A DNA stretch of 64,000 nucleotides from Poriferisodalis sp965221945 (GCF_965221945.1 NZ_OZ244925.1:1984001-2048000), one strand, 5' to 3'. Counted from the first letter of the stretch, positions 1 to 7,992 are shown. Translations and numbers: made by a program. Notes: a model not told the origin generated them from the sequence alone.

Positions 1-1362
1 GGTGTGGGGCATCGTGAACGGATGATGTGCCGGTGCCGGAAGACCGTCGGCGTTCACGTCGTCGAACAGCGGGAAGTCCACGACCCACAGGAAGTGCAGC
101 CCGCCCTCGTTCACCGGCGGACGGCCCAGCTCCAGTCGCAGCAGTCCGAGCACTCCGCTGGCTCTGCGCCAGGTGTCGGCCACCAGGTAGCACATGTCCC
201 CCGGCTCGGCGCCCAGACGCTCCAGAACGCCGTCGATTTCGGCGTCGGACATGAACTTCGCAACCGGCGAGGTGACGGCCAACCGACCGCCTGCCGCGCT
301 GCGGGCTCCGTCGAGGGGCGACTCGCCGGCGCTGACTCGCATCCAGACGAGGCCCTTGGCGCCCCAGCGCTGGCATTGCTTGGTGAGATCGTCGACCGCG
401 TTGCGGCTGATGTCGCTGCCGCGGGGCACCCGGATGCCCCGCACGGCGGGCGCTTTGAACGCATTGAATCCCGTCTCGGTGAACAGGTCGCTGAGCTCGA
501 CGAGCTCGAGCCCAAAGCGCAGGTCCGGCTTGTCCGATCCGTAGCGGTCAATCGCTTCGTGCCAGGTGATCTCGGGCATCGCTGCGGGGCGCACACCGGT
601 GATCTCCTCGACAGCCTCTGCCACCGCGGTGCTGATCACGGCTCGCACCTCGGCGCCGGTGGCGAAGCTCATTTCCAAGTCGAGCTGGGTGAACTCGAAC
701 TGGCGATCCGCTCGAAGGTCCTCATCCCGCAGGCATCGAGCGATCTGGTAGTAGCGGTCGATCCCACCCACCATGCAGAGCTGCTTGAACAGCTGCGGGC
801 TCTGCGGCAGCGCATAGAAGCGGCCTTGATGCAGCCGGCTGGGCACCACGAAGTCACGGGCGCCTTCGGGCGTCGACGCCACCAGTGTGGGCGTCTCGAT
901 CTCGATGAACTCGGCGGCCTCCATCGAGCGCCGGATCGCTGCGTTGACGCGCGCTCGTTTCACCAGGTTCGAATGCATGCGGGGGTTGCGCAGGTCCAGG
1001 TACCGATGCCGGATGCGCAGCATTTCGTCGACGTCGCTGCGACCGTCAATCTGGAACGGCGGCGGCTCCGAGCGAGACAGCACCTCGACGGTTGCATCGC
1101 CGATCTCGATCTCGCCCGTGGCCAGGTCGGGATTGGCGGTGTCTGATGGGCGCTCCCGAACTGTCCCGGTCACCGCCAGCACGTACTCCGAACGCAGATC
1201 GTGTGCGTGGTCTACGACGCACTGCACGAGGCCGGTCCGATCGCGCAGATCCACGAAGGCCAGGTGCTCACCATGCTCACGTCGCCGGGAAACCCAGCCG
1301 CACACGGTGACGTTCCGTCCGATATCGGCGCGGCTGAGCCGCCCGCAATAGTCGGTTCGCAT
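1..1362 (-). CDS. aspS: Aspartyl-tRNA synthetase, 3' end cut by window edge
   Basis: Class II synthetase that charges tRNA-Asp with aspartate in the cytoplasm. Translating the minus strand gives MRTDYCGRLSRADIGRNVTV, the usual AspRS N-terminus, followed by the OB-fold anticodon-binding domain (CGWVSRRREHGEHLAFVDLR). The class II core follows, with RHRYLDLRNP, FIEIETPTL and motif 2 (RYYQIARCLRDEDLRADRQ). The GAD insertion domain starts near residue 280, and the frame is still open at base 1 (HPFTMPHT), so about 454 residues are present and the C-terminal catalytic part lies outside. The start is the ATG at 1360-1362; a GTG at 1374 is in frame but less like the family. It follows hisS with a 31-bp gap and is probably co-transcribed. 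Confidence 0.95.
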   Translation of the reverse strand, partial: MRTDYCGRLSRADIGRNVTVCGWVSRRREHGEHLAFVDLRDRTGLVQCVVDHAHDLRSEYVLAVTGTVRERPSDTANPDLATGEIEIGDATVEVLSRSEPPPFQIDGRSDVDEMLRIRHRYLDLRNPRMHSNLVKRARVNAAIRRSMEAAEFIEIETPTLVASTPEGARDFVVPSRLHQGRFYALPQSPQLFKQLCMVGGIDRYYQIARCLRDEDLRADRQFEFTQLDLEMSFATGAEVRAVISTAVAEAVEEITGVRPAAMPEITWHEAIDRYGSDKPDLRFGLELVELSDLFTETGFNAFKAPAVRGIRVPRGSDISRNAVDDLTKQCQRWGAKGLVWMRVSAGESPLDGARSAAGGRLAVTSPVAKFMSDAEIDGVLERLGAEPGDMCYLVADTWRRASGVLGLLRLELGRPPVNEGGLHFLWVVDFPLFDDVNADGLPAPAHHPFTMPHT

Positions 1363-1393
1363 GCCAGTGATCACTCGGTCAGTCCTTTGGGAT

Positions 1394-2770
1394 TCAAGCT
1401 GGGTTCGAGCTGTCGGCCGAAGCGGGTGCCGGGGCGTTCAGCACGTCAAAGACGGTTCGCAGCGTGACCAGCAATTCCGACCGCGGCACGGTCTGCTGCG
1501 GCATGTCTCTACTGCCGCCGTCGGCGCGTCGCAGCGGCCGGACCGTGACCGTGCCGGCGTCAATCTCGTCGGTTCCCACGATGAGCGCGATCTCTGCACC
1601 GGAGCGGTCAGCGGCCCGCATCTGCGCCCGTATGGATCGGTCATCGAAGGCACGGTCGGCTCGCACGCCGACCGAGCGCAGCTGGTGTGTGAGGTCGCGT
1701 GCCGCAGCACCTCCAGCGGTGTCGATCACCCACACCTCGGCTCGCTGCGCTGGCACGTCGAAGACGCCCTCGGCATCGCATGCAAGCAGCAGCCGCTCGA
1801 TGCCCAGCGCAAACCCGATGCCTGGCGTGGGCGGCCCACCGAGTGCCTCGACGAGGCCGTTGTAGCGACCGCCGCCGCAGATGGTGTCCTGGGCGGCGTC
1901 CAGGCTCGCAGCGCGGAACTCGAACGTGGTGCGGGTGTAGTAGTCGAGACCCCGAACCAGCTTGGGCTCGACTGCGTGTTCGATGCCCAGCGCGTCCAGT
2001 CCCGCGCGCACCCGTTCAAAGTGGGCGGCGGTCTCGCCAGACAGGAAGTCTGTGATCTGCGGGGCCTCAGCGGCCACCGCTGCGGTTGCGGCACGTTTCG
2101 AGTCCAGGATGCGCAGCGGGTGGCGCTCGATCTTGTCCCGGTCGGCGGGATCTACGTCGGCAGCCCGGCGTTGCAGGTAGGAGGTGAGTGCCTCGCCATA
2201 CGCCAAGCGGGTGTCGGCGTCGCCCATGGAGTTCAGCAGCAGCGGCACCCGCTGCAGCCCGATGGCACCGAAGAACTCGGCCGTTAGAGCGATGATCTCG
2301 ACGTCAGCGTCAGGGTCGTCGGTGCCCAGCGTCTCTGCGCCGATCTGGTGGAACTGGCGGTAGCGGCCCGCTTGAGGCGCCTCGTAGCGGAAGAACGGTC
2401 CCTGGTACCAAACCTTCCAGGGCGTCGTCGGCCGGTGCTGGGCGAATGCGCGGCACACCGATGCCGTTCCCTCGGGCCGCAACGCGAGCCGTCGATCGCT
2501 GCGATCGGCAAATTCGTACATCTCCTTGCCGACCACGTCGGTGCCCTCGCCAATGCGGCTGAACACGCCGATGTCCTCGAAGATCGGCGTCTGCAGGTAA
2601 CCGAAGCCAGCTCGGTCCGCTGCGCCGATGAATGTGCCCAAGAGCGCGACCCAACGACCCGATTCGGGCGGGGCCAGGTCGTGCGTTCCAATCGGCGTCC
2701 GGAAGGATTTCCCGGCTGTTGGGTCATCGCCGCCAGAAGGGCGCGCAGGCGTCGAAGGCGTACCGGACAT
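1394..2770 (-). CDS. hisS: Histidyl-tRNA synthetase
   Basis: Class II synthetase, 458 aa, normal length for bacterial HisRS. Residues 22-35 carry the family opening SFRTPIGTHDLAPP. Motif 2 region reads FFRYEAPQAGRYRQFHQIGA, the histidine A motif is LVRGLDYYTRTTFEF, and motif 3 is GIGFALGIERLL. A C-terminal anticodon-binding domain follows (VWVIDTAGGAAARDLTHQLR). It lies directly upstream of aspS, as in many actinobacteria where rel, hisS and aspS are close together. Here a PIN toxin-antitoxin pair has been placed between rel and hisS. A TAGCCT box lies 9 nt before the ATG, so the promoter may be leaderless-like, but this is weaker than for other genes here. Confidence 0.96.
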   Translation of the reverse strand: MSGTPSTPARPSGGDDPTAGKSFRTPIGTHDLAPPESGRWVALLGTFIGAADRAGFGYLQTPIFEDIGVFSRIGEGTDVVGKEMYEFADRSDRRLALRPEGTASVCRAFAQHRPTTPWKVWYQGPFFRYEAPQAGRYRQFHQIGAETLGTDDPDADVEIIALTAEFFGAIGLQRVPLLLNSMGDADTRLAYGEALTSYLQRRAADVDPADRDKIERHPLRILDSKRAATAAVAAEAPQITDFLSGETAAHFERVRAGLDALGIEHAVEPKLVRGLDYYTRTTFEFRAASLDAAQDTICGGGRYNGLVEALGGPPTPGIGFALGIERLLLACDAEGVFDVPAQRAEVWVIDTAGGAAARDLTHQLRSVGVRADRAFDDRSIRAQMRAADRSGAEIALIVGTDEIDAGTVTVRPLRRADGGSRDMPQQTVPRSELLVTLRTVFDVLNAPAPASADSSNPA

Positions 2771-2898
2771 GACCAGCGCAGGCTACGGCCCGACCAGCGC
2801 CAGTCCTAGCTCAGCTTGCATCGCCCCGACTCGGTGAATGGCGGCGGGAGCGCCGATTGCATATCGACGTTCGTGAGCGATGGTGTCGATTGACGAGA

Positions 2899-3318
2899 TC
2901 AGGCTGCTGGATCGAGCAACTGGACGAGACGAGTCCTTTCGGCCCAGTCATGGATCGCTGCGTCTGTCGTCGCCAGCGTCAATCCGTGGAGCATGGCCGT
3001 GGCGACGATCACCTGGTCGGCGGGATCGCGGTGAAAACCCGAGTTCATCAGCAAGACCGACTCGACAGCGATATCACCGTCAACGGGCAGCTCGCGCAGA
3101 CCCGATGCGAGACGCTCCCGGCGCCATGTCGCCGGATGCTGGCCCAGGTTGATGCGGCCATGATGGTGCAGCCGAGTCGTCTCCATGAACGTGATCGCGG
3201 AAACCGCCACCTCGCCGTCATCAAGAGCGCTCTCCACCGCGTCTTTGAACCCGTCGCTGAGGTCGGCGCTGTCGGACACCAAGCGCAGCAGCACATTGGT
3301 GTCAAGCACGAGGCTCAC
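2899..3318 (-). CDS. PIN-domain ribonuclease toxin (VapC-like)
   Basis: 139-aa PIN domain. The first acidic residue is in SLVLDTNVLLRL at the extreme N-terminus. A central glutamate lies in AVSAITFMETTRLH, and the C-terminal acidic cluster is NSGFHRDPADQVIVATAM followed by LATTDAAIHDW. This is the order of the four acidic residues that bind the metal in VapC RNases. The GTG start at 3316-3318 is chosen because it overlaps the antitoxin stop (GTGA); the longer frame upstream would run inside the antitoxin gene. Family members cleave tRNA or rRNA; the target here cannot be told from sequence. Confidence 0.85.
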   Translation of the reverse strand: MSLVLDTNVLLRLVSDSADLSDGFKDAVESALDDGEVAVSAITFMETTRLHHHGRINLGQHPATWRRERLASGLRELPVDGDIAVESVLLMNSGFHRDPADQVIVATAMLHGLTLATTDAAIHDWAERTRLVQLLDPAA

Positions 3319-3629
3319 TGCTGCGGGGCCGACTCGACCACCTGCTCGGGCCGGGCGATCATGTCCCAGTCCTCGGTTGGGATCGCCGGCTCGCTGTCGA
3401 TATCGGCGAGAATTCGAAGCTGGCCCACACACGACCCCACCAGCTTCGGCCGTCCATCTCGGATTGCGCTCACTCGCACCACCGCACGCCGCCGTTTGGT
3501 GACGACGATCTCGGCACCGGTCTCGTGCACCTCGTCCATCAGGCGCAAACAGTTCGTCTTGAACTCGCCGGCTGGAACGACACGTCCAGCCAATGCGCCG
3601 TAGTGCCTGCGTGTTTCATCCCCTGCCAT
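3315..3629 (-). CDS. Phd/YefM-type antitoxin
   Basis: 104-aa protein with the Phd/YefM fold signature VVPAGEFKTNCLRLMDEVHETGAEIVVTKRRRAVVRVSAI, in which the N-terminal part forms the DNA-binding dimer. The acidic, proline-rich C-terminus (ADIDSEPAIPTEDWDM) should wrap the toxin. The stop overlaps the toxin start by 4 bp, so the pair is translationally coupled with the antitoxin first. A -10 box (TAGACT) ends exactly 6 nt before the ATG, which indicates a leaderless mRNA. Confidence 0.85.
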   Translation of the reverse strand: MAGDETRRHYGALAGRVVPAGEFKTNCLRLMDEVHETGAEIVVTKRRRAVVRVSAIRDGRPKLVGSCVGQLRILADIDSEPAIPTEDWDMIARPEQVVESAPQQ

Positions 3630-3635
3630 GAACGC

Positions 3636-3641
3636 AGTCTA
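3636..3641 (-). promoter_or_regulatory. -10 box of leaderless Phd/PIN promoter
   Basis: TAGACT followed by GCGTTC and then the ATG of the antitoxin at 3629. With the usual 6-7 nt from -10 to +1, transcription would start on the start codon. Confidence 0.55.
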
Positions 3642-3741
3642 GTCACAACAAACACACCATGGTTACCAGTTAACGACTATACAACCAGCCCAAGGAGCAC
3701 AGCGACCGCTGGGCCGAGCCCTCAGCAATTGGTGCGCACCC

Positions 3742-5979
3742 TCAGTATTCGGTGCGGGCTAGGCCTTCGATGGTGCGGTACGCGTCGAACACGCCATTGA
3801 CGTCCCGCAATGCCGCCAGCAGCTGATCCAGCAGCACCGGATCGCCGACCTCGACCTCGAACTGCATCACTGCCACCTGATCGTCGCCCACGAACGTGTC
3901 GCAGCTCGCGATCGACAGGTCATGGCGGCCCGAGACCACGTTGACAACGTCGAGCAGCAGCCGGTTGCGGTCGAGGCCCCGAACCTCCAGCGCCGCGGCG
4001 AACTCGCCCGCCCAGCTCTCGTCCCACTCCACTTCGACCTGCCGGGCGTTCGAAGACGTCGCCAGCTCGGCCGCGTTGGCACAGTCGGCGCGGTGCACCG
4101 AGAGGCCTCGCCCGCTCGTGGCGAAGCCCAGGATCTCGTCGCCGCGTACCGGGCTGCAGCAGCGGGCGAGGCGCACCAGCGAGTCGTCGTGGCCGTCGAC
4201 ATGAACGCCGGCGGAGCGGCGACGGCGTGAGCCGCGCTGGCGGGCGGGGCGGGCCGGCAGTTGCACGCCGTCGCCCTCGTCGCGCAGGTTGTCAACGAGT
4301 CGCTTGGCCACTGAATGCGGCTGAATGTCGCCCTTGCCGACCGCTTCGAAGAGCAACTCGGGGTCGGCGCGGCTGAACTGCTCCGCCACTGCTTGCATCT
4401 CGTCGCCGTCGATGAGCAGCGACGCCTTCAGCCCTTGGGAGCGCAACTCGTCCGAGACGGCCTCCCTGCCGGCAGCCACCCATTCGGAGCGATCAGAGCG
4501 GGCGAACCAACGCCGGATGCTGTAGCGGGCCCGGGGGGTGACCGCAGTCTCCAGCCAATCGCGCGACGGCCGGGTTCCCGGATCGTCTGACGTGAACGCT
4601 TCGATCGTGTCGCCCGAGCGCAGCTGCCGATCGAGCGGCACCAGCCGCCCGTCGATCTTGGCACCGATGAGCGAATCGCCGATGTCGGTGTGGATGGCGT
4701 AGGCGAAGTCAATGGGTGTGGCGCCGGTCGGCAGCGTCACCACGTCGCCCTTGGGCGTGAACACGTACACCTCTCCGTGGCCCAGGTCGCTGGCGATGGT
4801 GCGCATGAACTCGGCCGGGTCGTCAGACTCTGCCTGCCACTCGACCAGACGGCTCAGCCACGGCATGTCCGCCTCGGCGGCCGAAGCGCCATTGCGCTCC
4901 GCCTTGTAGCGCCAGTGGGCCGCCACCCCGAATTCCGCCCGTTGATGCATCTCGACAGTGCGGATCTGCACTTCCACCGCGGTGCCCGAGGGTCCCACGA
5001 CCGTCGTGTGCAAGGACTGGTACAGGTTGAACTTGGGCATCGCGATGTAGTCCTTGAACCGGCCAGTCACCGGTTTCCAGGTCGCGTGGATCGAGCCCAG
5101 GGCCGCGTACGCGTCGCGAATCGTGGGGACGACCACCCGGATGCCCACCAAGTCGAAGATCTCGTCGAACGAGCGGTTCTTGATGACCATCTTCTCGTAG
5201 ACGCTCCAGTGGTGCTTCTTGCGTCCGGTCACCGTGGCGTCGATCTTCATCCGGGACAGCTGCTCACGGACCTCGGTCAGCACCAGGTCGACGTACCGCT
5301 CCTGTTCGGGTGTGCGCTCGGCGAGCATCCGATCGATCTCGGCGTAGCGCTTCGGGTACAGCGCTGCGAACGCCAGGTCCTCCAGCTCGTCTCGCACCTG
5401 CTGCATGCCCAGCCGGTTGGCGAGCGGGGCGTAGATGTCGAGCGTTTCGCGGGCGATGTCGGCCTGCTTGGTGCCGTCCAGAGCCCCGACCGTGCGCATG
5501 TTGTGCAGGCGGTCCGACAGCTTGATCATCAGCACGCGCGGATCGTTCGCAATCGCCACCAGCATCTTGCGCAGCGTGGCGGCCTGCTGCGCCTGCTTGG
5601 AGGCGAAACGCACCCGGTCGAGCTTGGTGACACCGTCCACGATGGCCGCCACCTCAGAACCGAACTCGTCGGACAGCGCGACGAGCTCGACGCTGGTGTC
5701 CTCGACGGCGTCATGCAGCAGTGCTGCGGCGATCGACGTGTCGTCGAGGCCGAGATCGGCAACCACTCCGGCCACCGCGACCGGGTGGGTGATGTACGCC
5801 TCGCCGGTCTTGCGCCGTTGACCTTCGTGCGCCTGCGCAGCAGCCTCGTAGGCACGGATCACGAGCTCGGGCGATCGCTTCGGCCAGAGTTGCCGGTAGC
5901 GCTCGACGACCGGCGAGATGTCGGCCGCGACCATGTTCGGCAAGCGCCGCCACGGCAGGACGCGCGATACCGCAGGCAT
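3742..5979 (-). CDS. rel: Bifunctional (p)ppGpp synthetase/hydrolase Rel
   Basis: Makes and degrades (p)ppGpp in the stringent response. The N-terminal HD hydrolase domain has HPVAVAGVVADLGLD, LLHDAVEDT and KLSDRLHNMRT. The synthetase domain has FDLVGIRVVV and NLYQSLHTTVVGPSG. Next come the TGS domain (VYVFTPKGDVVTLPTGATPIDFAY), the conserved cysteine region (RLARCCSPVRGDEILGFATSGRG) and a C-terminal ACT domain. Both active sites look intact, so it should be bifunctional. The frame is open from a TTG at 6021 (759 aa). I prefer the ATG at 5979 (745 aa), which sits 4 nt after the stop of a possible leaderless leader ORF; an ATG at 5934 (MVAADISPVVERY) is a third option. In many actinobacteria rel directly follows secDF, but here an accessory islet separates them. 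Confidence 0.95.
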   Translation of the reverse strand: MPAVSRVLPWRRLPNMVAADISPVVERYRQLWPKRSPELVIRAYEAAAQAHEGQRRKTGEAYITHPVAVAGVVADLGLDDTSIAAALLHDAVEDTSVELVALSDEFGSEVAAIVDGVTKLDRVRFASKQAQQAATLRKMLVAIANDPRVLMIKLSDRLHNMRTVGALDGTKQADIARETLDIYAPLANRLGMQQVRDELEDLAFAALYPKRYAEIDRMLAERTPEQERYVDLVLTEVREQLSRMKIDATVTGRKKHHWSVYEKMVIKNRSFDEIFDLVGIRVVVPTIRDAYAALGSIHATWKPVTGRFKDYIAMPKFNLYQSLHTTVVGPSGTAVEVQIRTVEMHQRAEFGVAAHWRYKAERNGASAAEADMPWLSRLVEWQAESDDPAEFMRTIASDLGHGEVYVFTPKGDVVTLPTGATPIDFAYAIHTDIGDSLIGAKIDGRLVPLDRQLRSGDTIEAFTSDDPGTRPSRDWLETAVTPRARYSIRRWFARSDRSEWVAAGREAVSDELRSQGLKASLLIDGDEMQAVAEQFSRADPELLFEAVGKGDIQPHSVAKRLVDNLRDEGDGVQLPARPARQRGSRRRRSAGVHVDGHDDSLVRLARCCSPVRGDEILGFATSGRGLSVHRADCANAAELATSSNARQVEVEWDESWAGEFAAALEVRGLDRNRLLLDVVNVVSGRHDLSIASCDTFVGDDQVAVMQFEVEVGDPVLLDQLLAALRDVNGVFDAYRTIEGLARTEY

Positions 5980-5983
5980 GGTC

Positions 5984-6043
5984 CTAGCCAAGCTGACCGA
6001 TGTTGCGTTCGACCCGAGCAAGGTCGAACCGGCGGGAACTCAC
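5984..6043 (-). other. Possible 19-codon leader ORF before rel
   Basis: A GTG at 6043 begins VSSRRFDLARVERNIGQLG and stops at 5984-5986, 4 nt before the ATG preferred for rel. A CAGAAT box ends 6 nt before this GTG, the spacing of leaderless starts elsewhere in the window. Translation could feed ribosomes to rel by reinitiation. The reading rests on spacing only and may be chance. Confidence 0.3.
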
Positions 6044-6143
6044 ACTCTCATTCTGCCGTGATTGACAAGGACCCCGTTGACAATGCCCGCCCGATCACGG
6101 GTGATGCGCTTCTGCAAGCGACCGGCCATGGGGGCAATTGCCG

Positions 6144-6149
6144 TATCTT
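6144..6149 (+). promoter_or_regulatory. -10 box, leaderless start at 6156
   Basis: TATCTT, then GAGACT, then GTG. It matches the TANNNT box plus 6 nt seen before several genes here. Confidence 0.45.
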
Positions 6150-6155
6150 GAGACT

Positions 6156-6365
6156 GTGGGGCGTGATTCGAGCCGGGGCATCACTGTCTTTGATCTGTTC
6201 GAGGCCGCCGAGCGCATGATCGAAGCTCGTCTGCGGCGCAGCAATCCGGCGGTCACGCAGGCAGAAATCCGCGCCGCCATCGACGAGTGGGCCTCGGGCG
6301 GCGACCGCCACCTCGACGCCGACGGCTACCTCCGCGAAGTCCCCATTCCCCCGCACTTGCAGTGA
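6156..6365 (+). CDS. Small antitoxin-like protein, partner of a truncated nucleotidyltransferase
   Basis: 69 aa from the GTG at 6156 (VGRDSSRGITVFDLFEAAER) to DADGYLREVPIPPHLQ. It is a mostly helical, charged protein with no family I can name. Its TGA overlaps a GTG (GTGA) that opens a frame resembling the first 35 residues of an AbiEii-type nucleotidyltransferase toxin, so it is probably the antitoxin of that lost pair. TATCTT ends 6 nt before the GTG, a leaderless arrangement. The last 20 codons recur, diverged, at about 7986-8048 (DADGFLRDVPIPSHW), showing a second broken copy of the module. Confidence 0.6.
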   Translation: MGRDSSRGITVFDLFEAAERMIEARLRRSNPAVTQAEIRAAIDEWASGGDRHLDADGYLREVPIPPHLQ

Positions 6366-6553
6366 CGCGCCTCGACGACGCACTCGTGCGCGCAAGCGAT
6401 GTGCTGAATGAACTCGGCAAGGGCTTTGCGCTGGTTGGCGGCATCGCGGTGTCCGCGCTCATGGCACCTTCTGACGGCTGCGGCCACACACAGACCGACG
6501 GCGCTAATTCACACCTCATGTGTACGTCGATCCGACGTACAATCGGTGCATGA
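6362..6553 (+). pseudogene. Truncated AbiEii-like nucleotidyltransferase toxin
   Basis: The GTG at 6362 overlaps the stop of the preceding small gene. It opens VTRLDDALVRASDVLNELGK followed by GFALVGGIAVSA, which is how nucleotidyltransferase toxins of the AbiEii/MenT kind begin: a helix, then the strand with the GG motif. The similarity stops near base 6463, before the DxD metal site. The frame then runs through the next operator to a stop at 6553. No catalytic acidic residues remain, so it is a remnant; the 3' part has been replaced by the TacA-like module. Confidence 0.55.
6521..6543 (+). promoter_or_regulatory. Operator palindrome and -10 box of the tacA-like gene
   Basis: A perfect inverted repeat with 9-bp arms, TGTACGTCG (6521-6529) and CGACGTACA (6533-6541), separated by ATC. 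The -10 box TACAAT (6538-6543) overlaps its right arm and ends 6 nt before the ATG at 6550. A bound ribbon-helix-helix antitoxin would block the promoter, the usual autoregulation of toxin-antitoxin operons. Confidence 0.7.
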
Positions 6554-6825
6554 GCACCAAGACCGAACGATGGACGCTGCGGGTGACGCCGATGCAGGAC
6601 GCGATTGTCCGTCAGGCACTGCGTGCAACCGGAAAGTCGCTCAATGAGTACGTCGTGAGCTGCGCATTGGCTTCCGCCACCGACGATCTGGCCGACCGCC
6701 GCGTGTTCGCGCTCTCGCCCGACGAATGGGACCGGCTCGGTGACATCCTGGACCGGCCGGTCACCGACAAGCCCAGGATCGCTGCTCTGCTCGCCGAGCC
6801 GTCGGTGCTTGAACGTCTGGGGTGA
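6550..6825 (+). CDS. DUF1778/TacA-like ribbon-helix-helix antitoxin
   Basis: 91 aa. The N-terminus TERWTLRVTPMQDAIVRQAL is the DNA-binding strand and helix of DUF1778 antitoxins, and GKSLNEYVVSCALASA continues the RHH fold. The C-terminal tail with SPDEWDRLGDILDRPV is the toxin-neutralising part of TacA. Its stop overlaps a GTG (GTGA) that begins the remains of a GNAT toxin, the expected partner. The start is fixed by the leaderless promoter and operator just upstream. Because the toxin is broken, this is now likely an orphan antitoxin or repressor. Confidence 0.8.
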   Translation: MSTKTERWTLRVTPMQDAIVRQALRATGKSLNEYVVSCALASATDDLADRRVFALSPDEWDRLGDILDRPVTDKPRIAALLAEPSVLERLG

Positions 6826-7105
6826 GCGCCTACCGCGGTCTGCAACTGCTCTCGGCCGCCTCGTCATCGATCTCGGGCACCAGGGTGAAGGCCTTGCCGC
6901 CGCCCTGTTGAAGCACTTCCTGCTCACCGCCCTCGAAGTGGCCGAACTCACCGGGTTGCGCCTCGTCCTGGTACATGCAAAGGACGACCAGGCAAGCGGC
7001 TTCTACCGGCACTTCGGCTTCGAGCCGTCCCCCATCGACGATCTCACGCTGATGCTGGTCATCAAAGACATCCGAAGCCAAGGCGGCCTCGCCGGCACGC
7101 GCTAG
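6822..7105 (+). pseudogene. Internally deleted GNAT acetyltransferase toxin (TacT-like)
   Basis: TacT toxins acetylate aminoacyl-tRNA. The GTG at 6822 overlaps the antitoxin stop and reads VSAYRG before losing the frame. From about 6841 another frame carries the C-terminal half of a GNAT domain: ALGRLVIDLGHQGEGLAAAL (acetyl-CoA loop, normally R/Q-x-x-G-x-G/A) and FYRHFGFEPSP (motif B). Roughly 80 residues that should lie between, including the first strands, are missing. The junction is therefore an internal deletion plus frame loss. An intact reading would need a start upstream in the antitoxin, which is unlikely. Confidence 0.7.
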
Positions 7106-7171
7106 CACTCAGGTTCTTATTCTGCCGTGCCGGGCGCCCGCTGGATTCGAGCAGCCGTCGGCGTCGAGCCG

Positions 7172-7552
7172 TTACGCGGTGAGCGTCGAGATCGGGTAGG
7201 CGAGCACTTTCTCGTCGGTCGTGATGAGCGTGTGTCCCTCGATCATCGATTGGGCGACGAGGAGCCGGTCGAACGGATCTGCGTGCAGGTACGGCAGCGT
7301 GCGGAGGCCCATCGCGTGGGCTGCGGTGAGATCGAGCCAGTCCGCGCCGAGCCGGGCGACCAAGGTCTGGCAGCTGTGCTCCAGGAACAGCTTTCCGATG
7401 CGGCGCTTTATCTCTATTTCTGCGACTGAGATTGACGAGACGACGAGGTCGTTGGCGGGGTCTTCCAAAGCCGCCACTGCCTCGGCCGAGAGTCGTTCCG
7501 GTGCCTCGTTGGCCCACAGCAGGACATGCGTGTCGAGCAGGAGCGTTGCCAT
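7172..7552 (-). CDS. vapC: VapC-type PIN ribonuclease toxin
   Basis: 126 aa, complete PIN domain: LLLDTHVLLWANEAPERLS (first Asp), SSISVAEIEIKRRIGKL (Glu), HADPFDRLLVAQSMIEG (Asp pair) and LITTDEKV (last Asp). This subfamily with 'WA..P..LS' and 'DPFDRLL' is the common VapC of bacteria and cleaves RNA. The ATG at 7552 shares one base with the antitoxin stop (TGATG), so the genes are coupled. All catalytic residues are present, so it is probably functional. Confidence 0.9.
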   Translation of the reverse strand: MATLLLDTHVLLWANEAPERLSAEAVAALEDPANDLVVSSISVAEIEIKRRIGKLFLEHSCQTLVARLGADWLDLTAAHAMGLRTLPYLHADPFDRLLVAQSMIEGHTLITTDEKVLAYPISTLTA

Positions 7553-7788
7553 CAGAGCGGATCTTCGAGCGATTCGAGCACTTCGGCGGGCGTGTCGTCG
7601 AAGTCGTCGGCGATGGTGATCGTGCCACGGAGCTGTCCGAGCTGGCGGCGCGCCGGCGGTCGGGCAGCCTGCTTGAGGCCAGCAGCGAGAAGCTCGTTGA
7701 TGACCTCGCCGAGCGTTCGGCGAGATTCGAACGCGATACGACGGGCTTCATCGTAGATCGCGTCGTCTAGTGACACTGTAGTGCGCAT
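7552..7788 (-). CDS. vapB: VapB-type ribbon-helix-helix antitoxin
   Basis: 78 aa. RTTVSLDDAIYDEARRIAFE is a ribbon-helix-helix DNA-binding segment and RRTLGEVINELLAAGL is its second helix. The tail DDFDDTPAEVLESLEDPL is acidic, as in antitoxins that occlude the PIN active site. It is the first gene of the pair. An inverted repeat and a -10 box lie directly over and upstream of its start codon. Confidence 0.85.
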   Translation of the reverse strand: MRTTVSLDDAIYDEARRIAFESRRTLGEVINELLAAGLKQAARPPARRQLGQLRGTITIADDFDDTPAEVLESLEDPL

Positions 7789-7800
7789 ACGCGCACCATA
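7781..7800 (-). promoter_or_regulatory. vapBC leaderless promoter and small palindrome
   Basis: On the minus strand TATGGT (7800-7795) is followed by GCGCGT and the ATG at 7788. An inverted repeat GTGCGC / GCGCAC with a 4-nt centre (7781-7796) covers the start codon and is a plausible VapB operator. Confidence 0.5.
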
Positions 7801-7817
7801 GCATCACTGTCCGAGGG

Positions 7818-7992
7818 CTAACGGCGGCGGCCCAACTTGCGGGGGCGGGGCGGTGCGGTGCGCGTGTAGCTCTCTGGGACAAGCGCCTGCGCGGCAGCTT
7901 CCATCGAGTCGTGGCGGCCGGCGGCCTCGGTCGCCGTCTGGGCGGCAGCCCACTGGGGCTCGAATCGCTTCAGCCACGCGACTGCGTGCATC
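7818..7992 (-). repeat. Diverged duplicate of the secF 3' end
   Basis: Read on the minus strand this stretch encodes VAMHAVAWLKRFEPQWAAAQ and continues to SYTRTAPPRPRKLGRRR and a stop. It matches the last 57 or so residues of the real SecF (8704-8870), with about nine differences. It is a direct repeat of the secF tail about 885 bp away, with hicAB between the two. The upstream part of secF is absent here, so it is not a gene. The level of divergence says the duplication is old. Confidence 0.85.

Noticed and set aside
4690..6219. Long plus-strand open frame opposite rel
   Set aside because: It lies antisense to a clearly conserved gene, and its translation is rich in His/Arg/Leu/Val with no recognisable domain; high G+C leaves such frames open.
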